In this document: positions 26,158 to 37,097 of the stretch, in pieces
Position numbering within the stretch: position 1 is the stretch's first letter
Layout of the letters: every line of letters starts with the position of its first letter
Notes under the pieces: generated by a model
Database searches by the model: none
Told to the model about the DNA's origin: nothing
Seen by the model: only the letters and a program-made list of their open reading frames with translations
Translations under genes and position numbers: made by a program
Assembly: GCF_021532655.1 (NCBI RefSeq)
Contig: NZ_JAKGAS010000001.1
Location: forward strand, 558,001 to 622,000
Source of the DNA: Paraglaciecola algarum
GTDB taxonomy: Bacteria; Pseudomonadota; Gammaproteobacteria; Enterobacterales; Alteromonadaceae
Direction of reading: 5' to 3'
DNA length: 64,000 nt

Positions 26158-27678
26158 ATGAAAAAACAAATTCTGGCATTGTCTGTTATTGCATCATTAT
26201 CTGCATGTGATATCGACAATAGCGAAGCCAAAAAAGTGCCGGCTAATTTCAATAATCAATATACCACCCAAGTAGGCTTTGATGGCTCTAGTGGTGACAC
26301 TATGGATGTTGAGGTGACCTTTGGGCATGGCTCAGCTTCAGGTGTTATTGTGGTAACCGATGTTAACTTCGGTGAAGCAGACCCTGATTACACCAAAGTA
26401 CCAGAAGCAAAATACGGTACATTTACTATGACCGAAGACGGTGATGGTGCTTGGACTTATGATTTAGATGAAACCCATTCTGAAGTAGCTGCACTGCAAG
26501 GTGCTCCTTCTAGCACTTTAACTGACGTCATCACATTAACCTCACTTGATGGCACAACCGAAAACTTAAATATCAATATCAGTGGTACAGATGCCGCAAG
26601 CCCAGCGCAATTTAGAGGGGCTTTTGTGGCAAATGTGTCATTAACCGGTACGTCAGCCTTTGGTAAAGCAGAAGTGTACGATCCAAATTTTGCGCAGTCT
26701 TCTTTTCAAGAAGTAGGCGAAGCTCAATATGGTGAATTTACTATATTTTCCGATGGGCGCTGGGAATATGAACTTGACAAAAGACACCCAGACTTACAGA
26801 GCCTAGTGACACCAGAAGATTCCACAGAAGAAACATTTATGGTTTATTCAGCCGATGGCACGGCAAAAGAGTTTAAAGTTAATATCACTGGTGCGCCATT
26901 AAACTTCGCGGCAAATATTCCAAGTGAAACTGACTTAACTAGTGTGTTTGCTATTGATTTTCTACACGGTGGTGTTACCTCTGCTGATGTAGCTAATGGC
27001 AAAATTTTGTTCAGAGCTAAAATTACTGAAGATTTAGCTATGGCCGGTAATATCGGTATGACCTGTGCTGCATGGAACGGTAATAATGATGGTGGCGGCG
27101 ATAACCGAAGAGTGGCGACCTATTATATTCAGCCAGAAGGTGAGTTTGAAATGTGGTCTGCTGAAATAAAGCCAGGGGGGTCTTATCGAAATGGTGCGGC
27201 TGACTACGCTAAAAATGAAAACAACCAGTTTATTACAGACAAAGTCGTGTTTGACCAAATGTTCACACCGGGAGAATGGACTGACTTTGAGATGAGCTGG
27301 GAATTCAGTTCTGCAACCAACCTGACTTACCTTACATTATTAATTAATGATACCACTGCCAGTTCAAGTCACGATGCCATTCCTGATGATCCAACACAAC
27401 GTATTGTGGCGCAATCAGTAGCAGGGAGTCGATTATATAAATGCCTAGACGAAGCACGCTTTTGGGTGCGTAAAAGTGCAGATGATGGTGGCACAGGTGC
27501 GTTATTGATCGATGATATTAAGTTTTATACAAACATTGATGCTGATGTGAAATTTGACACGCCAGATTTTGAAGAAAGCTTTTCAAATAACAGTGATGGG
27601 GATGATATTCAGGCCACTGCTAACCCTCGTTATAAAAACATCACGACAGATAATATTACGGTTGTACGAGACCTATAA
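26158..27678 (+). CDS. VCBS-repeat lipoprotein, candidate surface glycan-binding protein (1)
   Basis: This 506-residue lipoprotein (lipobox LSAC) has two VCBS-type repeats at about residues 30-135 and 140-245, each with a YGxFTxxxDGxWxYxLD core and a DGTxExxxxNISG-type end. A beta-rich C-terminal domain of about 260 residues follows (LTSVFAIDFLHGG ... ALLIDDIKFYTNI), which looks like a lectin-type jelly roll. AGGA precedes the ATG. It starts 115 bases after the TonB receptor and shares its architecture with the next gene. By position it would be a partner of the receptor, comparable to what SusD does in Bacteroidota; that role is inferred and no SusD similarity is seen. Confidence 0.7.
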   Translation: MKKQILALSVIASLSACDIDNSEAKKVPANFNNQYTTQVGFDGSSGDTMDVEVTFGHGSASGVIVVTDVNFGEADPDYTKVPEAKYGTFTMTEDGDGAWTYDLDETHSEVAALQGAPSSTLTDVITLTSLDGTTENLNINISGTDAASPAQFRGAFVANVSLTGTSAFGKAEVYDPNFAQSSFQEVGEAQYGEFTIFSDGRWEYELDKRHPDLQSLVTPEDSTEETFMVYSADGTAKEFKVNITGAPLNFAANIPSETDLTSVFAIDFLHGGVTSADVANGKILFRAKITEDLAMAGNIGMTCAAWNGNNDGGGDNRRVATYYIQPEGEFEMWSAEIKPGGSYRNGAADYAKNENNQFITDKVVFDQMFTPGEWTDFEMSWEFSSATNLTYLTLLINDTTASSSHDAIPDDPTQRIVAQSVAGSRLYKCLDEARFWVRKSADDGGTGALLIDDIKFYTNIDADVKFDTPDFEESFSNNSDGDDIQATANPRYKNITTDNITVVRDL

Positions 27679-27761
27679 TTTATTGAATGTTTGAGTTTTT
27701 AATTAAAATTTAGGCCGCGTCTCTAGCAGCGGTCTATAAAAAGAATATGTAACAAGGAAAA

Positions 27762-29534
27762 ATGATGAATAAAACATTCCTAGCTTTATCAATGATTGCA
27801 GCATTATCTTCGTGTGGTAGTGACGATGAGAAGACTGTTCCGGCAGCCGCGCCTGACATTTCAGGGGACTTTTCTGGTGTGGTGACAAAAGCCGCTAATC
27901 CATCCGGAACGCTTAAAGTAAACGATGTAAATCCCGGTGAATCGCTTATGTATCCTGCTGAAATTACGGGGGAATTTGGTACTTTTACTATCAACGCTGC
28001 AGGAGAATGGGAATATACTCTGGATAATAGCAATGAGCAGGTAGTTGCTTTGGTTAGCTCAGATATGGCGTCTTTGCTCGAAGAGCCATTTTCAGTGAAA
28101 ACTGCTGACGGCACTACCACAGCCGTAAATATTACGATTGATGGTATCGACGTGCCGGCTGTATTTAGTGGCGCACTGACGTTTTCTGTATTTTATGATG
28201 ATGGCAGTAAAAGTGCCATTGTAAGGGTAGGAGATGCAAACCCTGCTGAAGCATTCTTTACACCTGAACAAAACCCAACTGCTATGTATGGTGCAGTGAC
28301 GTTTGATGCCGATACTGGTGAATGGGCGTACGATCTCGATGAGACTTTAGCTGATGTTAAAGCCTTAAATTATGTTGAGGAAACGGATACACCGCCTACA
28401 TTAGAAGATAGTTTTTTCATCTCTTCATTAGATGGCACAGAACAAAGTGTGGTTATCACAATTAAAGGCTCACAATTAGTGCCTGCCGATATTGATGGTA
28501 TCCCTGGCACGGCAGATATCGAGCCTGTGGAAGGTGAGGAGCCGATTTTAAACCCTGACGTTGAGGTCAATATTAATGCGCCCGAAGCACAAGGCATGTT
28601 AACTATTACCGATCCTAACTTCGATGAAGAAAGGTTTGAAGTGGTAGAGAATATGACGTCGACTTACGGGACATACTCTATCGATGAAAGTGGTGCTTGG
28701 ACCTACACGTTAAATGGTGACCTTGATGTCATTAAAGACCACAAAGGTGACGGCGTGATATTGCCAGACGCTTTGATTGATGAATTAGTCGTATCGTCGG
28801 TAGATGGTACTGATGCTATTATTCCCATAATGATTAACCCCTTGGTGGGTGGTAATTTAGCTGGGCATTTTGGTGGAGCTGATGGGAAAGATGCCAAGTG
28901 GTCTATTGATGTAAAAGAGCTAACCGACATTCAAGGTAAAGCGTCGTTTGTCATGCAATACCCAGATACCTCTACTAAAGATGCTAAATTAGTATTTAGC
29001 GGCAGAACGTGGAAAGGTAAAGAGCTGCATAGAGTCTATTTAGCCTTAACGGTTAGAGCTAACGGCGAACTTAGACTCAATAACGAAACAGGTAACGGCA
29101 AATATCACTCGCTTAATGAGAAAGTGGTGCAAGGTACGCCGTTTTTAGTTGAGTTTACTTGGGATAGTTCAGGCGGCACACCTGCCCAAGTATCCCTTGC
29201 AATTGATGGTACACCTATCTCGTCTGACGCTATGACCTTTAATGCAGACAATACCTTTGCCTCAATGACTGTTGGTGCTGGTCTACAGAATGAAGGGGTT
29301 GGATATTTTGATATTCAAACGAAAGGTGGCTCACCGGTGATTATCGATGACTTTACACTTTATTCTGATGTGGCTGGTACCACAGAAGTATATAGCGAAA
29401 CCTTTGAAAGTGCTGATGATAACGACATTCTTGAAGGAACAGCTTTTGTTCATGAAAGGTTATACAGAGCAGGTTCAAATGGTTCAACGACTAATTCAGA
29501 GTCTACAGCCGTACCACTTACCAAACCTGAATAA
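27762..29534 (+). CDS. VCBS-repeat lipoprotein, candidate surface glycan-binding protein (2)
   Basis: This 590-residue lipoprotein (lipobox LSSC) has three VCBS-type repeats, with cores FGTFTINAAGEWEYTLD, YGAVTFDADTGEWAYDLD and YGTYSIDESGAWTYTLN, then a C-terminal beta domain ending VIIDDFTLYSDVAGT and YSETFESADDND. That ending parallels IDDIKFYTN and FEESFSNNSDGDD of the preceding protein, so both share the layout lipid anchor, VCBS spacer repeats, jelly-roll tip. The repeats probably act as a stalk. The gene is followed by a strong terminator, closing a receptor plus two-lipoprotein unit. Confidence 0.7.
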   Translation: MMNKTFLALSMIAALSSCGSDDEKTVPAAAPDISGDFSGVVTKAANPSGTLKVNDVNPGESLMYPAEITGEFGTFTINAAGEWEYTLDNSNEQVVALVSSDMASLLEEPFSVKTADGTTTAVNITIDGIDVPAVFSGALTFSVFYDDGSKSAIVRVGDANPAEAFFTPEQNPTAMYGAVTFDADTGEWAYDLDETLADVKALNYVEETDTPPTLEDSFFISSLDGTEQSVVITIKGSQLVPADIDGIPGTADIEPVEGEEPILNPDVEVNINAPEAQGMLTITDPNFDEERFEVVENMTSTYGTYSIDESGAWTYTLNGDLDVIKDHKGDGVILPDALIDELVVSSVDGTDAIIPIMINPLVGGNLAGHFGGADGKDAKWSIDVKELTDIQGKASFVMQYPDTSTKDAKLVFSGRTWKGKELHRVYLALTVRANGELRLNNETGNGKYHSLNEKVVQGTPFLVEFTWDSSGGTPAQVSLAIDGTPISSDAMTFNADNTFASMTVGAGLQNEGVGYFDIQTKGGSPVIIDDFTLYSDVAGTTEVYSETFESADDNDILEGTAFVHERLYRAGSNGSTTNSESTAVPLTKPE

Positions 29535-29568
29535 ATTGTTTCATATAATTAATCGACTCGTTTGATTG

Positions 29569-29598
29569 AAATAGCGCTACTTGGTAGCGCTATTTTTT
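29569..29598 (+). terminator. Terminator of the receptor/VCBS unit
   Basis: An 11-bp stem (AATAGCGCTAC with GTAGCGCTATT, loop TTG) is followed by a T run. It lies 35 bases after the second VCBS gene. Confidence 0.9.
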
Positions 29599-29724
29599 GT
29601 TGGCACCTTTCAGAATTCTTTGACATCTCATTCTTAATCCCGTTGCAATAAAAGGCATAGCACCACTAAGTGATACGAATAAATATGTGGGGCAGATTTA
29701 ATAATGAACCTTAGGGGTTGTTGA

Positions 29725-29985
29725 TCTTTTGTGTATGTTTTTGCAGCTAGTTGTGCGGTATTTATACAATTAAGTGCGAGTGTAGTTGCTATAAATGAGT
29801 GAGTGCTAAAGCATCAGAAATATTGCACAAACGCTGCGTATTATGTTTTAAAGAAAGTAGGTCGTCCTAAACGCTTTTTACTCTTTACTCGCTACATCCA
29901 TGTAGCTCACCTGCAAGCAGGCCAGCTAAAGCTGTTCAAAAATATTCCATATATTTTGTGTGTTGCTGACTTTTGACTTAATCCC
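29725..29985 (+). repeat. Diverged intergenic repeat, copy 1
   Basis: Blocks such as ATGTTTTTGCAGC, TATTTATACAA, CATGTAGCTCACCT, CAAGCA and TTCAAAAA occur here in the same order as at 50095-50370, upstream of the closely related TonB receptor at 50727. No coding frame is evident. It lies in a 1059-base gap before the receptor at 30594. Confidence 0.6.
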
Positions 29986-30009
29986 CACTTTTTGTAAAAG
30001 AAAGTGCCT

Positions 30010-30346
30010 TCAAGTAAGCGCCTCAATTAAAAAGCGTTTGGTTTGAACGAAATTTATTTGGTTATTGTGTTTAGAATTGACATTTTTTAAAGCGTTCTTT
30101 CTTGCGCTTTGGTTTTTTCTCTCTAGAGCACCAAGCTTTCTATTTAATCCTAGGCGCCATTTAAACCCAAATATTGGGAGCTTCACAGACGGCCCAGTTA
30201 TTGTCGCATCTATATTAGAATGTGGTGGCCGCTGCTGCATGTAAATGCAGCATCCTGAACGGTCTGAGTGGCTTTGAAACCCTGGTTTTGGATGAATTTA
30301 GCCATCTAAACTGTTTATCCCGTAAACGGGTTTTGGACTGGCTAAA
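30010..30346. other. Possibly structured non-coding segment with a small reverse ORF
   Basis: A strong hairpin, TGCTGCAT/ATGCAGCA with loop GTAA (30233-30252), is followed by an 8-bp outer stem TTTAGCCA/TGGCTAAA (30297-30304 with 30339-30346) that encloses a CCCG/CGGG hairpin (30319-30330). A reverse frame of 76 codons (30010-30240, basic, with GFKWRLGLNRK) overlaps; I do not recognise it and see no ribosome site. The remaining bases up to 30593 are AT-rich and presumably hold the receptor's promoter. Confidence 0.35.
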
Positions 30347-30593
30347 GCATTCTTCACACCACTAATTCCACTTGTTAATTTCACAAATATTTTTATCGTT
30401 AGAACAAAAATATATCCGTCAAATAAAGATTGTTAATAAATTGTTTTAATATACATTTGCGCTCATATGATTGCATGTGCCTTGTTGTGACTTTAAGTGA
30501 TCATTATTGTGGTGGGTGCTTAATAATTGTGCGTTTAGCAACTCACTTAACATAATAATCAAAAGTGGATGACCACTTTCTAGAGATAATGAA

Positions 30594-33500
30594 ATGAGAA
30601 AAACACAAATAACTCAAATAACCCCAACCATTGGCAACAATAAAAAATTGAAAACACATTTATTAACGGGCAGTGCTGCTAGTTTTATACTTGCAGTTAG
30701 CTCGCCAAGTGTAATAGCTCAAGAGGTTAATGCTGCTCTGCAGGCCAGAGATAGCGTTGATAGTGTTGAAGTCATTGAGGTGTCGGGTGTTCGCAGTTCA
30801 TTAGAAAATGCACTTAATACCAAACGTGAAGCTGCGTCAATTGTTGATGCGATTTCAGCCACTGATATTGATGCATTACCTGCGCTTGACTTAGGTGAAG
30901 CCTTACAAGCCCTGCCAGGTGTGCAGTTAAACTCAGAAACAGAAGGTCGTCAATCTACTATTAGTTTACGTGGTTTGAGTAGCGGCTTTGTTAAAACGAC
31001 CGCTTTTGGTCAATCTTTTGCCACGCCTAGCCCGGCTGGTGGTGATAGTGTCGGTGCGCCTAACCCCTTTTCTGCTTTTGAATCAGGGATATTTGATGGT
31101 GTAACCGTGGTTAAATCGCCTACCGCAGATCTGCAAGAAGGTGGGGTAGCTGGTGTTATTGATAAGAAATTACAGCAAGCCTTATCTAAAAAAGATGGCC
31201 TTGCCACTATTAGTATTGGTGCTCAGTACGAAGATCTACCAGAGTCATTTAGCCCTAATATTAAGTTTTCTGGGGTTAAACATTTAATTAAAGATAAATT
31301 AGCGGTTGCTTTTAAGTTTAGTCAATCGGGTCAAGAATTCAGACGAGATACCTTTGATATTATTGACTATGTATCTGTAGAAGACACAACTAATAGTAGA
31401 AATACCAATGGCGGCGTTCGCGCTACTAACGTTGCTGAATATAGGGAAACATGGGGTGTGCCAGCCGATGCTGAAATACGTATACCACATAAAGCAAAAA
31501 ATGTGACCCAATATAGTGATGGTGACAGACATTCATTTAGCGGTAATATTGAATACCGTGCAACAGATGATTTAAAGCTGGGTGCACACATCTTAGTGTC
31601 TGAACGTAACTTAAATGATGGTACTAAAGAGGTCACTAATTTTGAAACGGGCTTACACTTAACTAATCCGGGTAACGATTATTATCAAAGCCAAGTAACT
31701 TTAGATATGGACGTGGCACCGTTTGCTTATACTGCCTTATCAGAAGACGGTATAGGCCAAGCATATATCGCCCCTGGCGTGTCTTTTCAAAATGGTAAAT
31801 TACAAAACGAAAACCGTAAAACCACCTTTCATGAAAAATCAGAAGGTGTGATTCTATATGCGGATTATATTGCAGATGATTGGGTTTATGATGCTAAAGT
31901 CTCTCATTCTAAAGGTACCAATGAATTTACTAATATTGGCGTGGGTTATAATCACGTAGGGAATCGTGCAACGAACCAAACTCCGACTGGTTTTAATGGT
32001 TACATTAACACGGGTAGAGGGGACGTAAATGCCATCCAAGTTAGTGGTGGTCTAGAGGTTCCCTATGTTTATGATGGATTAGCCTGGCCAGAAAATGTCC
32101 CTATTACAGTCAATAGTGTGACCTTACGTTCTCCTGAAAACCAAGGACGAAATCTTAATACTTACCTTAATGGTCGTACTCGTGATTTATTAACAGACAT
32201 GAGCAGCGCTGAGTTTAATGCTCAGCGTTATACCGACTTTGGTTTGGGTAATGGTTTACGCTTTAACTCAATTAAATTTGGTGGACGTTTTCAAACCGAA
32301 GACATGGAGAGTATTGACCGGGTGAATGCTTTAGGTGGTATTAACTTGACTAATCTCAACTCATCGTTGATATCAAATAACCCGTTATCAGCTCAGCAAT
32401 CAGCTTTCTTTAATGGCCAAATCCCAGGGACTTTTGATGAAAACAGTGGGTGGGCAACTGTGGATAATGAAGGCACAATTGCCGCATTACAAAATGGTAT
32501 AGTAACCGATCGTAACAACCTAGCATTGCCAAACAATTTGGCTCAATTACACGAATCGGTAATGATGAACCGCGCAGGATTTTGGGATAGAGCAAGAACA
32601 CCTGGCGGTGAAGCGTGGTTTTTAGATTATAACTTTGATTCAAAACAAGACATTACGGCAATTTACTTAATGACTGATTTCTCAGGCGAGTTGCCATTAG
32701 ATATTACCTACACAGGTAACTTTGGTGTGCGTTACGTAGAGACTGACAATACGTTTGACGGTGTGCAACTCGGTAGTGACGAAGCAGGAAACTTTACCGG
32801 TACACCTCTTACCTTTAACGATAGTTATAGCAATACCCTACCTATGGCAAACATTGCCTTTGAACTAACAGAAGATGTTATTTTACGTGCTGCCTACTCT
32901 GAAGGTATTGTCAGACCTAATATTAATGGACAACGCCCTGCGCCTAGTTTGCGTCCAGGTAACAACACAATTAATCTTGACTTACCTAACGCAACATTAA
33001 AACCCTATAGCGCAAATAATTATGATTTGTCATTAGAATGGTATAACCGTGAAGGTAGTGCGATATCAATTGGTTATTTCAAAAAAGATATTACTAATTT
33101 ATTTGGTACTGATGACGACATATATTGCCCGGCTGATGGCTCAAATGCATTGGTAAATGAGTTGATTGGTGCCATTGAGCTTGTGGGCCAAACATGTCAA
33201 GAGGTGGCCTTATTTACCCCTGAATTGACTGGGGTGGAAGGGGAAGTGCAACCAGAGCCAAGAAACCGAGAAGTTATCATTCAAAACCCAGTTAATAGTG
33301 ACGAAACCCTTGCAGTAGAAGGTTTTGAATTAGCTATTCAGCAGAAACTTGACTTTTTACCTTATCCTTGGAATGGCTTAGGTGGCGTATTTAACTTTAC
33401 AAAAGTTAAACAATCGGGTGCTGAGCAACAATTATCACGGGTGTCACCAAAGTCATTTAACATTATTACTTATTATGAAAATGACGGCTTGAGTCTTCGT

Positions 33501-33761
33501 TTTGCCTATAACTGGCGAGATGACCAAACCACAGCTGGTGCCAACAGTTTCCTCGGTACAGGTACACGAGTGCTCAAAGCCAAAGGACGCTTAGACTTTT
33601 CTGGCTCTTATGCCTTAACTAAAGATCTTAAGGTTTATTTGCAGGGCATTAACTTGACAGATGAAATTGGCGTATCACACTATGGTTACAACGACGATGC
33701 GATACACCAGTTAAGTTATTCTGGACGTATTTATAAGGTGAGTGCCAGCTACAAATTCTAA
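30594..33761 (+). CDS. TonB-dependent receptor (TIGR01782-like)
   Basis: This outer-membrane transporter has 1055 residues: a signal region ending SVIA-QE, TonB-box-like VEVIEVSGVRSSLENAL, plug with DAISATDIDALPALDLGEALQALPGVQ and LRGLSSGFVKTTAFG, and a barrel ending KVSASYKF. It is the close paralog of the receptor at 50727; most segments can be aligned without gaps and both are followed by related terminators. Downstream lie a GH78 rhamnosidase and a sulfatase, so rhamnose-containing oligomers are its likely cargo. Confidence 0.92.
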   Translation: MRKTQITQITPTIGNNKKLKTHLLTGSAASFILAVSSPSVIAQEVNAALQARDSVDSVEVIEVSGVRSSLENALNTKREAASIVDAISATDIDALPALDLGEALQALPGVQLNSETEGRQSTISLRGLSSGFVKTTAFGQSFATPSPAGGDSVGAPNPFSAFESGIFDGVTVVKSPTADLQEGGVAGVIDKKLQQALSKKDGLATISIGAQYEDLPESFSPNIKFSGVKHLIKDKLAVAFKFSQSGQEFRRDTFDIIDYVSVEDTTNSRNTNGGVRATNVAEYRETWGVPADAEIRIPHKAKNVTQYSDGDRHSFSGNIEYRATDDLKLGAHILVSERNLNDGTKEVTNFETGLHLTNPGNDYYQSQVTLDMDVAPFAYTALSEDGIGQAYIAPGVSFQNGKLQNENRKTTFHEKSEGVILYADYIADDWVYDAKVSHSKGTNEFTNIGVGYNHVGNRATNQTPTGFNGYINTGRGDVNAIQVSGGLEVPYVYDGLAWPENVPITVNSVTLRSPENQGRNLNTYLNGRTRDLLTDMSSAEFNAQRYTDFGLGNGLRFNSIKFGGRFQTEDMESIDRVNALGGINLTNLNSSLISNNPLSAQQSAFFNGQIPGTFDENSGWATVDNEGTIAALQNGIVTDRNNLALPNNLAQLHESVMMNRAGFWDRARTPGGEAWFLDYNFDSKQDITAIYLMTDFSGELPLDITYTGNFGVRYVETDNTFDGVQLGSDEAGNFTGTPLTFNDSYSNTLPMANIAFELTEDVILRAAYSEGIVRPNINGQRPAPSLRPGNNTINLDLPNATLKPYSANNYDLSLEWYNREGSAISIGYFKKDITNLFGTDDDIYCPADGSNALVNELIGAIELVGQTCQEVALFTPELTGVEGEVQPEPRNREVIIQNPVNSDETLAVEGFELAIQQKLDFLPYPWNGLGGVFNFTKVKQSGAEQQLSRVSPKSFNIITYYENDGLSLRFAYNWRDDQTTAGANSFLGTGTRVLKAKGRLDFSGSYALTKDLKVYLQGINLTDEIGVSHYGYNDDAIHQLSYSGRIYKVSASYKF

Positions 33762-33800
33762 TGTTTGTGTCACTTGAAAGGGGCAACCCTTTATCTCTCT

Positions 33801-33853
33801 AAGCTTAGTAGCACTAGTATGAAATTTCATATTAGGGTTACTAAGCTTTTTTT
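33801..33853 (+). terminator. Terminator of the TonB receptor
   Basis: AAGCTTAGTA (33801-33810) pairs with TTACTAAGCTT, with an inner ATGAAATTTCAT palindrome, followed by seven T. The same arrangement follows the paralogous receptor at 53933-53986. Confidence 0.85.
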
Positions 33854-33897
33854 GTGATATTGCTCATATCGGTTTTTACGGTTTTTCTAAATAGATC

Positions 33898-33936
33898 AAC
33901 TCACTTTGATTCAAACTTGGTCAAGTGAGTTTTTTG
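33898..33936 (+). terminator. Second hairpin terminator after the receptor
   Basis: AACTCACTT pairs with AAGTGAGTT (33923-33931) and is followed by a T run. The rest of 33937-34208 shows no gene and probably contains the promoter of the rhamnosidase. Confidence 0.7.
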
Positions 33937-34208
33937 TTTGTAACGACCCCCAGAGTACTCTACTGATAGATGCTTTGGTGATACTTCTTATCCGTTACTC
34001 AGGTTATGTAAAAAGGGTTTGGATTTATTCAACCCTTTTTTGATTGTCGCAAAGTAACATTTGAATAACATCAAAATTGATGTGATAGTCATAAGTTGTC
34101 ATAATTAATCACTTTAAATCTGCTGTCTGACTAAGCCATATAAATAGAATTATTTAGCTCTGCCTCACACTGCAGCTTGTATATCAGAAAAGTTGGGGTC
34201 AAATTACC

Positions 34209-37097
34209 ATGAAGAAAATACTATTATTCACTTGTTTGCTGGGGTTATTCTCCTGTGCTGATGATAAACAAGGGGGATCGTCATCATCTATTGCACTATC
34301 ACCCACGAGCCATTCACCTACTGCCTTGTTGGTAGAAGGGCTAGATAAACCGCTGAATGTACATAATACCAAGCCAAGATTGTCTTGGCAGGCACCGGTG
34401 GCCACTCAATCTCACTATCAAATTCAAGTCGCCAGTCAAAGTAGTAAACTAGATATCAATGCACCCGATCTATGGGATAGCGGTAAAATAGCGGGCAGAC
34501 AATCCCTAAATATTGCCTATGGTGGTGATACCTTAGACACCAACGACACAGCCTATTGGCGTGTTAGGGTATGGCAAAAAGGCGCTTCAGAGCCTGAAAA
34601 CTGGAGTGATATTGCTAGCTGGGAAATGGGTTTACTAAATAAATCTGATTGGCAAGCTAAGTGGCTACAAGCTGAAAAACAAATGGCGGCTAAGATCACT
34701 CAATCCGTAGAAAACTGGATGTTGTATGCAGCCAACATCCATGAAAATTCTAATGATAATTTGCACAAAGGTAAAAGAGAGACTCAAGAGCGTGTATTGC
34801 AACAACTAGCCGCGCAACCAACGGCTAGTTTATTTCGTCATGAATTTAGCGTAACGCCGAATAAAACAGTGGTAAAAGCTAGGTTGCATAGCACAGCTGC
34901 CGGTTATTATGAAATTTTTATAAATGGTAAAAAAGTAGATGATCGCTTAGCTGATCCAGGGCAAACCGATTATGACAAGCGGATTTTATACAATACAGAC
35001 GATGTTTTGTCTTTGCTTGGTAATAGTGAAAATATTTTGGCGGTACATTTAGGCAGTGGTTGGTACGATGAAGCTATTGCCTTTAGTAAATGGAACAATC
35101 CAGATGCCGCCCCGACTAGTCAGCCCAGTCGTTCATTGTCTTATGGTCAACCTAAGTTTATCGCGCAGCTAGAGCTAACCTTTGATGATGGTTCAACCCA
35201 AGTGGTCGCGACAGACAAAAATTGGCTGAGCCATCCTTCCCCCGTGCTCAAAGAAGGGCTATTTTCTGGCGAAATGTTTGATGCTAGGCAATATCAAACT
35301 AACTGGCACACTGAAAAAAGTGCTGAATATTTAGCAAACTGGCAACCAGTTCAGGTGCTTAAAGAGTGGCCGACACTTGTGCTTGAACCTCAATTGTTAC
35401 CGCCTATTCGAGCCAATGTGGAAATGAAAGTGAAAAAAATCTATCAGCCACGAGAAAAGGTTTGGGTATTAGATTTTGGTCAGAATTTCACGGGTATTCC
35501 TACTTTGCATTTAAACAAGCTTGGCTTAAAAGTGGGGCAGGCAATTAATTTACGTTATGCCGAGTGGGCTGATGTTGAAGGCAATATTAGTCAAAAAACC
35601 GGTGGTGGTGCGCCTCTATTAAAACAAGTAGATACCTATGTAGCAGCAGATGCGACTGAGGGAAATGCTGCTAACACTTGGACCCCTGTATTTACTTGGC
35701 ACGGCTTTAGATATATCGAAATTACCGGTTTAGAACAGGCGCCCGATTTAGACGCCATCACAGCTCATTTGGTGCGAAGTGATGTGGCGCGAGTAGGTAA
35801 ATTTAGCAGCTCTAATGCCTTGGTGAATCTTGTCCATGATATGGCATTGTGGAGTTATGAAAGTAATCTAATGGCGTTACCCATGGATTGTCCAATTCGT
35901 GAACGAGCAGGGTGGACAGGCGATGCTCATGCTGCGTTAATTACAGGTAACTACAATTACAATTTGCAGAATTTCTGGGATAAGTATTTGGGTGATTTTA
36001 GAACCTCTAGCCATGTTGCCCCTGCAGTAGTGCCAGGTAAACGTAGTCATGGTGGTAAGTTAGATTGGGCTGCGGCTGAAGTGATGATTGCTTGGGAGCA
36101 TTATCGCCACTATGGTGATTTACAGTTATTAGCTTCTCAATACGACAGTATGTTGGAGTATATGACGGCTGGTGAAGCCGCTCTGGAAGATGCTCTAATA
36201 CGTAATGATCGTTATAGTTATGGAGACTGGTGTGATCCTGTGCGCGAGCCGGGCATGACTCGCAAACGTTGTAACTCTGAATATACCGCGCCGGTCAAAA
36301 CAACCTCAGCGTTACTGGCTCATTCAGCTAATTTAATGGCGAAAATGTCTGAGCTATTGAACAAACCTGAAAAAGCTAAACACTTTAGTCAGCTGTTTTC
36401 CTTAATCAGCCAGCAATATCACCAAGAATTTTATAATACCGAAACTGGCAGTTATGGCAGCCAAACGGCAGATGCTATGGCATTGCAGCTTGATATAGCA
36501 CCACAAGTCTTGCGTCAATCAGTGGCCGATGCCTTAAATAAAGATGTGCTTCAGTCATGGAATGGTCACGGCTCAGTAGGGGCAATAGGTCAAACGTATT
36601 TATACAAATCGTTAAGTGATTATGGCTACGGTGATACTGCCTTTAATATTTTTACTGCGCAAGGTTATCCAGGTTATCAATGGCAATTCGACATGTTAAA
36701 CGCCACCACTTTGTGGGAGCGAAAAGGTGTGACTATACCTGCTCTTGATCCAATGCGTAAAAAGCCCCCGGGACGTTCACTAAATCATCCATTCCACAGT
36801 GGCTACGACGGTTGGTTTTATGAAGGGCTGGGGGGAATTCGTTTATTAGAAGACTGCGTGGGTTATCAAGATTTTGCACTACGCCCGGTATTCCCTAAAG
36901 ATTTGGATTCGGCTGACGTGAGTTACACCACTGGATATGGCGAAATTATTAGTAAATGGAAGCGTGAAGGCAATAAAGTTATTTGGCAGTTTAGTATTCC
37001 AAATAATTCCACTGCTTTAGTGAGCTTACCTAATCAGCCACAAACACTTTACAAGTCAGGTGAATACACTTTGGTGTATCAAGAGGCAATCAAATGA
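34209..37097 (+). CDS. GH78 alpha-L-rhamnosidase, multidomain lipoprotein
   Basis: This large exo-enzyme releasing L-rhamnose has 962 residues and a lipobox (LFSC). The family's domain order is visible: an N-terminal Ig-like domain ([21 protein letters not shown]), the Bac_rhamnosid_N domain ([35 protein letters not shown]), a concanavalin-like domain with [12 protein letters not shown], the (alpha/alpha)6 barrel with the acidic cluster [16 protein letters not shown] and NATTLWER, and a C-terminal beta domain. [21 protein letters not shown] matches the usual SLNH---G--G-W-Y---AGI motif. It overlaps the next sulfatase gene by four bases (ATGA), so the two are translationally coupled. Confidence 0.92.
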   Translation: MKKILLFTCLLGLFSCADDKQGGSSSSIALSPTSHSPTALLVEGLDKPLNVHNTKPRLSWQAPVATQSHYQIQVASQSSKLDINAPDLWDSGKIAGRQSLNIAYGGDTLDTNDTAYWRVRVWQKGASEPENWSDIASWEMGLLNKSDWQAKWLQAEKQMAAKITQSVENWMLYAANIHENSNDNLHKGKRETQERVLQQLAAQPTASLFRHEFSVTPNKTVVKARLHSTAAGYYEIFINGKKVDDRLADPGQTDYDKRILYNTDDVLSLLGNSENILAVHLGSGWYDEAIAFSKWNNPDAAPTSQPSRSLSYGQPKFIAQLELTFDDGSTQVVATDKNWLSHPSPVLKEGLFSGEMFDARQYQTNWHTEKSAEYLANWQPVQVLKEWPTLVLEPQLLPPIRANVEMKVKKIYQPREKVWVLDFGQNFTGIPTLHLNKLGLKVGQAINLRYAEWADVEGNISQKTGGGAPLLKQVDTYVAADATEGNAANTWTPVFTWHGFRYIEITGLEQAPDLDAITAHLVRSDVARVGKFSSSNALVNLVHDMALWSYESNLMALPMDCPIRERAGWTGDAHAALITGNYNYNLQNFWDKYLGDFRTSSHVAPAVVPGKRSHGGKLDWAAAEVMIAWEHYRHYGDLQLLASQYDSMLEYMTAGEAALEDALIRNDRYSYGDWCDPVREPGMTRKRCNSEYTAPVKTTSALLAHSANLMAKMSELLNKPEKAKHFSQLFSLISQQYHQEFYNTETGSYGSQTADAMALQLDIAPQVLRQSVADALNKDVLQSWNGHGSVGAIGQTYLYKSLSDYGYGDTAFNIFTAQGYPGYQWQFDMLNATTLWERKGVTIPALDPMRKKPPGRSLNHPFHSGYDGWFYEGLGGIRLLEDCVGYQDFALRPVFPKDLDSADVSYTTGYGEIISKWKREGNKVIWQFSIPNNSTALVSLPNQPQTLYKSGEYTLVYQEAIK

